Source of the DNA: Heterodera schachtii
Lineage: Eukaryota; Nematoda; Chromadorea; Rhabditida; Heteroderidae
NCBI GenBank assembly: GCA_023374025.1
Contig: SIJG01000051.1
Span: forward strand, 684,845 to 748,844
Direction of reading: 5' to 3'
DNA: 64,000 nucleotides
The notes under the pieces: generated by a model
The model's database searches: none
What the model saw: only the letters and a program-made list of their open reading frames with translations
What the model was told of the DNA's origin: nothing
Shown: positions 45,043 to 57,300 of the stretch, piece by piece
Position numbering within the stretch: the stretch's first letter is position 1
How the letters are laid out: each line of letters begins with the position of its first letter
Translations under genes and position numbers: made by a program

Positions 45043-48000
45043 AAATTATTTCATTTATAATAATACAAAATATTGATAAACAACAGTTTTTAATAAACTC
45101 AATTAACAAAAAATATTTCACAATGCAAAATTTTAATTAAACATCTAATATTTACACATTTTCAACTGTTGTAAATTTAATTATTCAAAAACTTCGGATC
45201 GTTTATTAATATTTTCTTTAACGAATAAATTGTTGAAATAATTAGAATTGCCAAGTCAAAAAAGAAAATAAATCCAAAAATAATAATTTTTTTGTTTTAA
45301 CTTATAACTATTAAGAGAGAATATTATTAACTCAAATATAATAAATTGTAGCAAAAACTTTAAAAATTATCGACCAAAAATAGAAATTAAAAGAAATCTA
45401 TAAAATGAGTGAATAATTTAATGATAAAACAGAACAATTATTAAAATTCTTAGTTTCATTCATTTAAATTGAAATTTTAAGAAATTACAAGCTTTAATTT
45501 ATCAATAAAAAATTAAAGATAAATATTTTACCAAAAATCAGAAATAAAAATATTTTTATTATTCGTAAATAAAATCTTCATAAATGAACTTTAATAAAAA
45601 CATTTAATCATCATTTCTTTTTAAAACTAAAATCAACAAATTAATAGTTTATCAATTAATAAAGGATTATTAATATTAAATGAAAATTGAAATAACAAAA
45701 TGTGTATAACATTAGTTGAAAATGATAATTTATTAAATAAATTCTTTAAGAATCTAATAAATTTCTTAATTAAATACTAATGAATTTTAAATTAAACTAA
45801 ATTCGTCTACATCATTCCTTCTGCATCAGGGAAACAACTCGGTCGGTGTTAGATGACACTTGAAAATACACCAAGAAAGGAAAAGCTTAAACTTCACTTA
45901 AACAATAAAAATTGAATTACTTTTATAAAAATAAGATAATAAATCTAATAAAAGATCTCAGTAAACAAAATATAACATAACAAAAAGTTCATTTAATAAT
46001 TTAAATACTAAATACAAAGCTATTTATTAATTATAAAAGATTAAGAAAGTAAATCTAGTACTAAAATTACAAAAAAAAAATAGGTATGAAATTTAATATT
46101 TTTTTAAGAATTTAAATGATTAAGTTTGTGCATAATGTAAAGGATATTATGAGAAATAGGAAAATTAATGAATGCTCAAAATTTTTTTTAAATAATTATT
46201 AGTGATGCTCGAGACCGAAAATTTCCCGAGATTTGAGGCCGTGACTTAACCCCGAGACCAAATACCGGAGACCAAAAAATAGAATTTAAAATTTAATTAA
46301 TTTAACAAAAAAAAATTTTGTTGAGTCTAAAAAGTAAAAATTTATTAATTTATTAAAAATGCAAATAAAAATGTTGTGTTTTTTTAAAATTTAAAAAAAA
46401 GAATTAACATTTTACACATGTAATTAATCAAATTACAATTTAAGAACCAAAAAAGTAAAAAAAGATTTTACACAAACAAAATTTAAATATTTTAACGAAA
46501 AATTAATATTATAATTGTAGAGGAGTCAAGGGCAGAAAATTACTCGAACTGTACTATCCCAAGAAAATTAAAAAATATACAATTATAATCTAAAAAACAT
46601 TTTTAATATTATGTAATTATGAAAAATTTTTATGATAAAATAATTAATTCATAAATTTATTCATTAAATTTAATTTAGAATAGTTTTTATAAATAAAATT
46701 AAAATATTTTCTCACAATATTTTACACTTTGAAAGAGTATGAAAAATAAAATATAAAATAAATTCCTCTTTTTTATTAATAATTATTAACAATAAAAATT
46801 TATCAAAAAACAAAGAAAATTTAATGAAAAATGAATAAAACGCCTAGCGGAAGAATTAAAATTAAATCAAAATTCATCCATTGCATAAATTAAATTTTCT
46901 AAATTATTAATTTTAAATGACTACCACCAAGAAAAGAGTCACAGTCAAGGACAACAAGAGTTAAAACACATATTTATATTTACAATAGAAAAAATTAAAA
47001 GACTAAGTCAATAAGTTAATTTATTGTAAAAAATAATTAATATTCAGATGGGACGAAAACGAATTGCAATTATTAAATTAAATAAAACATAAAAAAAAAC
47101 ATTATTTTTAGCAAGATTTAATGATAAATTAATTAAAAGATATTATTTTCATATATAACAAAAAGCTTCGAAAATTTTCACAAAAAATTTCGAAAATCAA
47201 ATAAAAAACTTAAACATGTTTCACTCTTGGTTTAATTTGAAAAATAACTTATTTAATTATTATAAAAAATAGATAATATTCTAATGTAAGGAAATGAAAC
47301 AAATTTCCAAAATAACTATTAAATTTCAAATCAAAATAAAATTAATCCAAAATTGTCAATTTAAATTTAAAATTATTGAAACGATAAATTTGCAGTTTAA
47401 TAATGCAATTTAAAAGAAAGACGACTAGCATATGAGAAAAAGAAGCATAAATCATAAAATTATCCAGAAAATAAATACTTAACCAGAAAATAAAAAATTC
47501 GAAACATTCTTATGATGAGGCACCAATAAATAAAGAAATTAATTTATTAAGAAAAACAATAAATAAAATAAACAAAAAAATAATCAAAATCTTCAAGATC
47601 CTGAAAGTGCCCTGGATGGATTGACTCGGTAATTGTTTATTAATTCCATTTTCCCCTCTAAAAACCGTAAAGTAATCTGCGCCTGCATGAATAGACGAGA
47701 AAAGAAATTGACTCATACAAGCATAAACATGCACAAGAATTCAAAACTTTAAAATTTTTTATAAAGAATACAAATTTAATTGCTTAAAATAAATATATTA
47801 TTTTGTATTATATCAATCAATTCAATATTTTAAATCGTTTTTCAGTTAATTTTAAATTTAAAGTATTTATTCATAAACTACAGATAAAGTCTTATAAAAA
47901 GTATCAAAAAATATTTATTTAATAATTTGTAAAAGAGATGTACCACTGGTGCCGAAAGAAGCAACTAAAAATTCGAAACTGATTTTTTATTAAGAAAATT

Positions 48001-48240
48001 TTTCAAAAAATTATTTTTTAGATTGTTAAGAAGGATTAAAAATATAAAAAAAAAATAAAAATTTAAAATGAAAAACCAAATAAATGAATAGATAAAGTTT
48101 CAAAAGGTTTAAAAATAAGTTAATAAATAGAGCAAAATTTAAAATAAAAAAATCAAGTTATTATTGAATAATGAAAATTATAAGACAGAAAAGCAAAGGG
48201 ATTTATTAATTTTAAACAAAATGAACTTTTTAAGTAATAA
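45043..48240. other. AT-rich desert
   Basis: No firm gene. An islet near 45805-45860 has CTGCATCAGGGAAACAAC. A repeat-like patch at 46205-46275 contains three CGAGACC/GGAGACC units and CCCGAGATTTGAGG, the latter resembling the CCCGACATTTGAGG repeat core. Position 46921-46968 is a 15-codon ATG frame. Confidence 0.5.
47510..47734 (-). CDS. Hypothetical 74-aa membrane-type ORF
   Basis: The frame starts M-H-V-Y-A-C-M-S-Q-F-L-F-S-S-I-H-A-G-A and passes through G-A-D-Y-F-T-V-F-R-G-E-N-G-I-N. It ends with a strongly hydrophobic segment (I-L-K-I-L-I-I-F-L-F-I-L-F-I-V-F-L) and G-A-S-S. The GC-richer part (47600-47710) is also open in a second minus frame after a TTCATGCAG, which could be an acceptor, so the true frame is uncertain. 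No family recognised. Confidence 0.2.
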   Translation of the reverse strand: MHVYACMSQFLFSSIHAGADYFTVFRGENGINKQLPSQSIQGTFRILKILIIFLFILFIVFLNKLISLFIGASS

Positions 48241-48620
48241 AATTATGTATTATCGGGACCGTCTGACACTTAGTTAAAATTTTCCCTCCATTTTTTCACT
48301 ATGAACCATTAATAGGGCTTATATTTTTAGGCACTAAAAACAGCCAAAAAAAGAAGGTCGATGATACTCAGTGCTGTATTTTTCGGTTTTATTGGATTTT
48401 TATTAATAATTTTGGCAAAACGTCAAAATAGGTTTTTCAAATTTTTAGGTTTTATGGCTTTAAAATAAAACTTAGAAATAGAAACTCGAAAAATAGCTTA
48501 ATACCTCCCCCCCCCCCCAAAAAAAACTTGTTTTTCATGCGTTTCAGACTCTAGGGAGCTCAGGAAAAAGATTGACAAGAACCTAAAAATATTAGCCTAA
48601 AAGGCCTGGCCCATTTTCAA
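48241..48620 (-). repeat. Dispersed repeat (AGGCTTTTAG family), copy B
   Basis: About 48415-48565 is an inverted, diverged copy of 32590-32775. The surrounding stretch (48250-48620) has the same style of text (TTTTTAGGCACTAAAAACAG, AAGGCCTGGCCC) and includes a run of 11 C at about 48507-48520. Not coding. Confidence 0.5.
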
Positions 48621-51600
48621 ATCTGATTTTCTAAGCCATATTGCACTTAAATATACTATTTGCTTATTGTAAGAATTTATTATTCTTACAGTTAATTACT
48701 TTTTCAATTCTAATTGTTTTCGGCTTTTGTGTTGGCATTTGAATTATATGAATTTTTTCTTTCCTGATCCGTTTCCATTGATATGGTGTGCTTTGTTTTT
48801 TTTAAATTCGTTTTTATCTTTGGGTCAATTTGTAATTTCTAGAAGAAATAGATAATGCAAGAATTTAAACAAATTTATTGTATCTCATTTAATTTAGCAA
48901 ATAAAAAATAATAATTTTGGCAGAAGTAAGCGAATTATGCTCAAAAAATTTAAAATAAATACATAAAATTCATTTATTAAAATATTATTTTCATAAGTCG
49001 CGTTATTTTTCTAAAAAAAATATTTAATTAGAACAAACCGAATTCGAGAAATTAATTTTTCTAAATTGGCATTATTTTTCTGAACTCATTGTACTGTTTG
49101 ACTTTTTTATGTTTTTTAAAATAAACCAAAAAAATTTCAGCAATATCAATCTTTATATGCATCGAAAAATTGTTTATATTTGATGAATTTACATTAAAAT
49201 TAAATTTCAATTTTTTTATTTTATTTATTTATTTAAAAATATTTTTTTTGAAAGCAATCAGTTTGTTTAGCACTATTTTTTAGCTTAACTTCTTTAAATT
49301 TTTTAAAGAGTAATTCTATTAATTTATTTAGAAAATAATTTTTGTTATTTTCTTTTAAATTTCTATTCGCCTCATTGATACTTTTTTTAGGTTCGATCTA
49401 GAACCGAATGCCGGAACCTTTTTTATTAATAAATGCACTTTTTATCTGAGTTCCTTTTGTAAAATACTTTTCTTTTCCTTTTTAAAATTTAATTAAGAAG
49501 TTTAAAATTCATAATTATGAATTCTTAAAGCGCTTTGTTTCTCTAATTACAAATAATGAATTTCAATTTTTTTTATCAAAATATTGTTATGCATTTGTAA
49601 ATTCAAAAAAGTAAACATTTTATTATTTTTTTCATCTTATATAGAAGAAACATTAAATTTTTTTGAAATTGCAAGACTTTTAAAGTACTATTCATTTAAA
49701 ATAAGATAAGATAGTAATATTTGGTATTTTAATCAAAATTGAGATTGTTAAATTATTCATTAAAAGATTATTAGAATAAATATTTTAAATATTTTTTGGG
49801 CGGCCTTGTTGCAGTGACCTTGTTTATTGTGCAGTCCGTAGTATAAATTAACAATTTTTTTTCTTTTTAAGTTATTACTTTTTCTGTTAAAATTAGGTAA
49901 ATAAATTAAATTATTCTATTGGTATTTTATAAATTTTCTTGTAAAAATAGACATTAATAAATTCTTTTACATTATCCTATTTATTTTTTCATCTCTTATT
50001 TTCAGTTTCAGTATTATTATTTTAAGCTAAACTTTATCATTATTTTAATTATTAGAATTAACAATAAATCATTTTGATTTATGAATAATAATATTCTTTG
50101 TATTTTTTTTTAAATTATAAACATTTCATTGTTCAAAATCACAAAAAAAAAAAGACATTTGCATAAGTTATAGCAAATTGTAAGACTAAGTAAGACTAAC
50201 TGTTGTTAATTCTTAGTTTCTATGCTTAACTACGGGGAATTGTTCTAATGCGGGAAAATTTTAAATGCTTGAAGAATAAACAATTAGTAATTAAAAAATT
50301 TATTTTTTTAAATATTTTATAATTTATATTTTAGTATTAAACATTACTTCATTTGATAGTATTTATTTTTTTATCAAATGAATTTAATTCTTTTAATAAA
50401 AAAAAGTTTGAAAAATAATTTCTGAGAAAATTTCAACTAATAATTTATTATACAATGATATTGTTTGCTTAATATTTTATAATTATTTTTATTTATTTGT
50501 TTTCTCATGTTTTAAGGAATATCGAATAAAAATTCATTATGACTGCTTTAAATTATTAATTAATTAATTCATTATTTCTAGTTGTAAATCATGCTCATAA
50601 TTTTTTGTTGAAATAAATATTTATAAAAATAAATTTAATAATTAAATGTTTGTCTTATTATTGTATATAATAAAGGCTATTTTTTAATATGTTGTTTTAT
50701 TAATTGCTGTTAATTTTTCTCCGCTGCAATTTAATAGAAAATAATTTTATTTTATCTTTTTTCTTATAAGTTTTAATTATTAGATGCATAAATTTTTTAA
50801 TGAATCCAAATATCCATTTTTATAAAAGAACATTTATGCAATAATTTTTCAGATTTTTTTTTAACTTATTAACTAAGTTTTTGAATTTTTTATAATTATT
50901 AATGTTAAGCATAAAATTTTTTCTTTAATACTTTGTGCAATTATAAGTTATCTTTAAACTTTAAAACAACGATTTAAACCAAATAAAATTTTTTCAATAT
51001 TAATCCAATGGAAAAGAAAAATTTCAACCTTTCAAATTCCATTTGATTAAATCATTTGACAATAATTTTATTTAATATTATAAAGATTTAACTAATAAAT
51101 AAAAAAACCCAAAATAAATGTTGTAAAAAATAAATAAAATAAAATCTTATATTTCTAATTTAAATTTTTATCAATTACTTTCATGGAGCCTTGGGTAATT
51201 AATAAATAAAAGTTACAATTTTAAATTTAAATTTATTTTGTATTTTTGGTACTTAAAAAATCGTTAATAAATTTCATAAAATGAATTTATGTATGTAAGC
51301 ATATGTGAAGTCAATTTAAAAATATGGCAATAACAATTAAAGATAACAGAAATAAATTTCTAAAAAAATAATACAATTTAACAATTGATAAATGACACCT
51401 ACCAAGTTAATTGCATTGAGACTGGGCCGCAGTCAAGAAAAATGAATAACATTAAAAGAAGCCACAAAAATATTGATTTTTTATTTTTATGAAATTTGAA
51501 TTAATAAAATTACAATAGAAGTATAAACAAATAAATAAAATATTAACAATACTATGACGATAGTCAAAAACCATCAATATTTTTTGATATAACTTTGCTC

Positions 51601-53399
51601 AAAAGCAACTAAATATTTATAAAATCCTTTTTCAAATGAATTTATTGTTTTGATTTAATCAATCAATCAACAGTTTTAAAATTAATATAGAAATTATTCA
51701 TGAATGACATTAAAGTATTGTTTTTTATAATTTAAACAAATTGCTTATTTATATTTCAATTAATTTGCATATTATAATAATAATATGTTTTAAAAACATT
51801 AATTGATTTAAATTTTTTGATAAATTTACTTTCATATAAAAGGATATATTGTATTAAGATTGGGAATTTAAAATAATAAATTAGACAAATGATTAATGAA
51901 ATATATTTTTTTATTCACATTAATTAATAGTTTCATTTATTTTTTCTCCTTATTTTGCCATCGTTAATTTCTTTATACTTTTTGTAATATTTCTTACCTT
52001 CAAATTTACAAATTCATAAAAAGAATATCGTGACATAAATTAATAAATGATTTTGATTTATTTTGTCGTTTAATATATAATTTTTCTTAAACTCATTTTT
52101 ATAATTTTGAAATTGTTTTTCAATAGATGATAAATTAATATAATTATTATTTTCAATGTAAATTAAATTTTAATTATTTTACAAGAATTACATATATCAA
52201 AACATGTTTTATATTCATTGACAGCTTTTTTTTTTCTATATAAATATATTTATTACATTGCGCAAAAGATTTTTTAATAGTAAACATTTGAAATGCTAGA
52301 TTTCGTTAATTTTTCGTACATATTTTCTTTTACAATAATATAAAATAATAAAACATTTTTAGAGGATGAATTAAATAGGAATTTATAACAATAAAATATT
52401 TGATTTATATTAATATTTTAAAAATATTAAAAAAGCAATTTTAAATCTCCAGATTCAATTTTAATTAATCAGTTTAAATTAAATTAAACAAATGTTAGAA
52501 ATGAATATAACTAAATACGAAGTAATTTTTAATTTATATAAAATCCGCCCTTATTTTGCACTAAAAAAGTGTGTTTTTACATTTTTGCCATTAATTCGGT
52601 ATTTTCTTTTTCACATTAAATTTTAGAAAAATTTAAAGGTAAGATTATTATATAAATTCAGTTAAAAATTGTGCGGGAGATTAATGAAAATCATTTATTG
52701 AAAATAATTTGAATTTTGATTTATTTAATGCAAATGTTGAAACTTAATCGCTTCTATAGTAATCATAATGCTCAACAATGCGATCAAATTCAAACTAATT
52801 TAAATTGTTTAAAATTTTTAACAAATCTATAATGGCATTACAGTTAAAACATGTTTTTTCCCAAATAAGAGAATAAAAAATAAGAGAGAAAACAGCATAC
52901 ATACTATACAGGATTAAATTCATCGAAATAAAAATGACTAAAAAAATTTTAATTGGAAATAAACCTATGCTTACTTAGAAAATTTTATTAAAAAAATAAA
53001 ATTTTACAAAAGTTTTTACTGTAGAAAAAAATAAATAAAATTAATTTAAAACAAAAGCAATAATTATGAATATACAAACTAAATACTAAATTACAAATAA
53101 ATATTTAAATGCACAGCGCACTATCTTGAAATGGGAACAGAGTACAAAAGACATGAGGCAAATTAAATTAAATATTTTATAAAGATGTAATGAGAAAAAT
53201 TAACTCAATTTAATTTAATTTCAGATTTTATTACAAAGTTTTTCTTAAAAATCTCATTTTTCACTAAAATTCATCCATTGAGACTTTGTTTTTATCGATA
53301 AAGAAAAAACAAAAAACTTTAATAAATTAAGCTTATTTACTTTAATTAGAAATTAAGATGGTTTATAAATTCATAACTCATCATTTCCTTTGATCTTTT
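48621..53399. other. AT-rich desert
   Basis: No gene. Small features: AGGTTC/GAACCT hairpin at 49390-49420 followed by T6; normal-GC islets at about 49798-49850, 51400-51440 (17-codon ATG frame M-T-P-T-K-L-I-A-L-R-L-G) and 53108-53160. Confidence 0.55.
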
Positions 53400-54345
53400 C
53401 TCCCATAAACATTTTATTATTCCTTAAAAATCCTTCCCTTCCATTCCCTTCCCCTAACAAATTTGTCCAATTTTGGATTTTCCCAATATATTTTTCAGCT
53501 CCTTACCCATTGTCTCTATAATTTCTCCCAGCAGAGAGAGCTTTTCTAATAAGAGAGTGGAAAAGAACTCATACGGTTTGAGAGACATATGCCTCCGCAC
53601 TCTTTCTCTTTCCAATTTTAAATCCCATAATGTTAATGCGAAGAAAATTACCATAAATTCATTTCTATCAATGAATTTAGAAGGATGATGGTAGGGACCG
53701 TTGAAAGAGGATGAAAAAAAATTTTGAACGGCCAGACTTCGATCTACGGGCTACAAAGAAAAAGTTGTTCTCGAATTATCGTCCAATTTTTGATTTTCCA
53801 TTCATTTTTTTATTCGTCACATTTTTCTTTTGTTCATTGTCTCCCAAAAACATTTTCTTTTTCCTTAAAAATTCCTCCCGTCCCACATCTTCCCCGAACA
53901 AATTTTCTCTGTAATTCTCGTCCAATTTTGGATTTTCCGTTAATTTAATTGATTCCTCACTTTAAGCCTATAGATCGGGGAGCTATAGGCAACCCAAAAA
54001 TGCATTTTCTATTGCTTTTCACCATAATTGTACTTAACAAGGGCCGCAGTTACTTGCGCCCAACTAACGCCAAAAAGGGCGGGGACAGAAATCCCCAATT
54101 GGTAACTTCATTAAAAAATTTTAATGAATGTACTTTAAAAAGAAAAATTTTTTGAATTTATTAGATAGGATGGAAAAAAGGAAAGAGAAAAGAATGCAAC
54201 AGCCTTCTTTCTCCAACCAACTGTTTTTTTTCCACTCTCTTCATTTCATATTGTGTCTCCCTCCATCCGTGGATTGGTGTACAAAATTAAAATTATTCTG
54301 TTAATTTTTGACCAATTTTGGATTTTCCTCTTTTTTTCTGCTTTG
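53400..54345 (-). repeat. Region of repeated coding-like modules (G-K-S-K-I-G)
   Basis: CCAATTTTGGATTTTCC, or a one-base variant, occurs at 53467, 53783, 53922 and 54312. On the minus strand it reads G-K-S-K-I-G-(Q/R). After three of these, related sequence continues for about 60-100 bp (ACAAATTTGTTxGGGGAAG; GGAATTTTTAAGGAA; TGTTTxTGGGAGA). A minus frame at 53654-53454 (66 aa, L-W-D-L-K-L-E-R-E-R-V-R-R-H-M, then L-L-E-K-L-S-L-L-G-E-I-I-E-T-M-G) is the most protein-like part and contains a GGGTAAGG donor-like site. Stops interrupt the rest. Likely a degraded repeated gene or a repeat family with ORF-like units. Confidence 0.45.
54000..54155 (+). CDS. Small ORF with signal-peptide-like start
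   Basis: ATG at 54000 opens 51 codons: M-H-F-L-L-L-F-T-I-I-V-L, then K-G-R-S-Y-L-R-P-T-N-A-K-K-G-G-D, then a mixed tail. The hydrophobic leader followed by a basic peptide would fit a small secreted peptide precursor, but the frame lies beside a repeat region and has no second exon or homolog that I can see. Listed as a weak possibility. Confidence 0.2.
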   Translation: MHFLLLFTIIVLNKGRSYLRPTNAKKGGDRNPQLVTSLKNFNECTLKRKIF

Positions 54346-57300
54346 GAGGATTTAAAAAAACAGAAAATGTATTTGTGAGTGAAAGATCTAAGAAAATGAG
54401 TGAGTAATCAATTAAATGAGATAGGAAATATAACAATGCTAAAGCCCAGCCCAGAGTTCAATTTGTTAAAGAGGTATTACAAGATGACTGACTGCATTAG
54501 GTTATTAAAATAAAATGAAAAATAAGAACCCACAATAATTTTAAAAAATATTAAATTTATTTAATCTTTGTTTTTCGAAGACTTGAAGGAAATAATTGAG
54601 TTTTTATGATTGTGAATAAGATTTAAATGATTATAACAATAAATTTTCAAAATAAACATAAAATCAGATACAAGAAATTTAAAAACTTAAAAAACAGAAA
54701 TAAATATATAATTTTTTAATAGTGAAATTTATAAATTCAAATAAAAAACAATAGAAAAAGAGAATTTTAAATGAATTAAAAAACATTTTTTGCGGAAGAA
54801 TTGCTGAAAGAGTACAAACTATTTCTATGTCAAGATAATGAATAATTATACAAATTTCTTATATGGTATAAGTTAAAAATAATTTATGTTTGCTTAATAA
54901 CAATCTCAACTATTAACATCTGAAAAAATTAGAAGAATAAACTAATATAACTTTGGGTAGCTTTCAAGATTTATTGATTTTAATAACATATATTTTAATG
55001 TATTCATCGATATTTTACTTTTATTATTATTAATATTGTTTATTTTTCAGTAATGTTTTATCTCATTTATATTCGTAATAAATCGTGCAAGAATTCGCCA
55101 AAAATTTTTTGTTGTGAAGGAAAATGGTTTTTTTGTGAATTGGTCTTACTGATGTGATTTCTTAGTCAAATTCGAATTGCAAAAAATAAATGAATATATT
55201 TTATGAAGTTATTTATCTTTTCGAAATTTTAAGTTTTTTGGAGTAATAATAAACCGATTAACAAAATATTTTCAACAGATATTTAGTTTTTTTGTTTAAA
55301 ATAAATTAAATATTTTATTATTATTTAATTTCCTAAATTCGTAATTCATCAAATTTACATGAGTTTTAAACTTGCAATTTAAATAATCCAAATTGGAAAC
55401 ATTTAAAACCAAAAAAAAATCAATAATGTTTTTCATTTTAAATTAAAATTCACATCCTTAAATTACTTTCTATGTAAAATAACAATTGTCATCTGATGGT
55501 TCAAATACCCAATTATTATAAAAATATTTTCAATTCAATTTTCAATTAAAAAAATTTCTTATGAATTGCCACAATAATTTTTTCAAAAAATAAAAAAGAA
55601 TTGAAATGAATAAGTAATGTGATAAAAATTTAAAGAAAGATGTTAAATGTTTTTTAGTGCAGATAATTTCGAGCCCTATTTATTTCATATTATCCGTTGC
55701 ATATTTCATAGTATAATTAAATTCATTAGGCGGAACATCTTAAAGCCAAAATAAGAATAAAATATATGAGTTGCATATAAAAATACATTAACTAATAAAC
55801 GAGGTATGCTATGCACATAATAATAAAATAAAAAATTCTTTGGGAGTGAGGCGGGTCCGCTTGGACAGGTAAATCATGGTCGGAAAGCTCAAAATTATTA
55901 AGAATCTGTAATCCTACAAGATAAAAATTTAATTGATTTGGAAAAATGAATCCAACTTTGAAAATTTCTGTGGCCAATCAGTAAAAATGGAAATTAAACC
56001 AATAATAAAAGAAATAGTTAGGCAAGGCTTAAAACCAACAACGATATTTGCTAATCAGTATGTTTAAATTTAATTAAAAAAACTCAAAGTTATCATGGAC
56101 ATTCTTTTTTTATGATGGTTAAAACAAATTAATATATTTTTCATCATAAAAAGAACAAAAAAATAAATAAATCAATAATATTTATAAAAGGATAATTTCA
56201 CAAAATCTTTATTGAAGCTCAAAACATATTTGAAGATAGAATATTATTTAGTTGTTAATAGATTTTAATAATACTAGAAAATTAAAAGTAATTCGTATAA
56301 CACACAAAAACATTAATTATAACATTTCTAACAAATTAAAAAAATATATATATGATTTGTAGTTAAAAATATGTTTTGAATTTATTATATTAAACATTTA
56401 ATTTTGATGGAGTCTTAAATAATATTTTAAAATTCATTTAAAAAGCCTATTAATTCTAAACAAGATATAATGAAATTAAATTAAAAATTTTATTTTTTAT
56501 TAAATTATTAATAAAAAAAATAATTTTATTTTTACTTTTTCACTATTGAATAAATGAGATTAATAAAAAAAACATAAAAAGTATCATTTTTTTATTATAT
56601 AGTATGAAATGATAAATATCTCGTTTTTTGCTTTATATTATAAATTTTAAATTTTAAAACAATGCAAATTTTCTGGTAAAATAAGAGCATTAATTTAAAA
56701 ACTTTTATTTCGACTATTAAATATTTTTTTAAGTTTAAATTTATTAATTTCTCTTTGTGTTTATCTCTTGGCAGCAAGGACGAAATTCCTTCTCAGAAAT
56801 GTCAATCAAGTGGATATGTCATTTTTAATTTAAAGAATAATTATTTATTTTTGTAATTATTTTTATTTACAATTAAGCAGCATTTTGATGTAATTTTTAA
56901 TTGTTCGTAATAATTGTTTATATAAAATAAGTTAATTTGTCTAAAGGCATCGCTGATGACCGCTTTTAATGTCTTTTCATAAGGTTATAAATATTTCCGT
57001 TAAGATCAACATTAAAGCTCGTTTGTTATGCTTTACACTTTTAAATATATTGTTTTATTATTTCTTTTCAATTAATTGCACTTATTCATTAGGTTGAGTT
57101 TTGCTGTTATTATTTAAATGGTTCGTTTGTTTTTTTCTTTAATAGATGAATTCAAATTTTGATCCAGAATTTATCAATTAGGTTTTTCTATTTGATTTTC
57201 AATAATTTTTTCTTGAGTAAAATTCACAATGTATTTCGTCCATTTGGCGTTTAAATATTTACAGTATTTTATTATCTATAATTATAAATGTTTTTCAGGT

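Noticed and set aside
49390..49427. Hairpin followed by T run, terminator-like
   Set aside because: A rho-independent terminator has no meaning in this nuclear genome. The stem is only six pairs and T runs are everywhere here.
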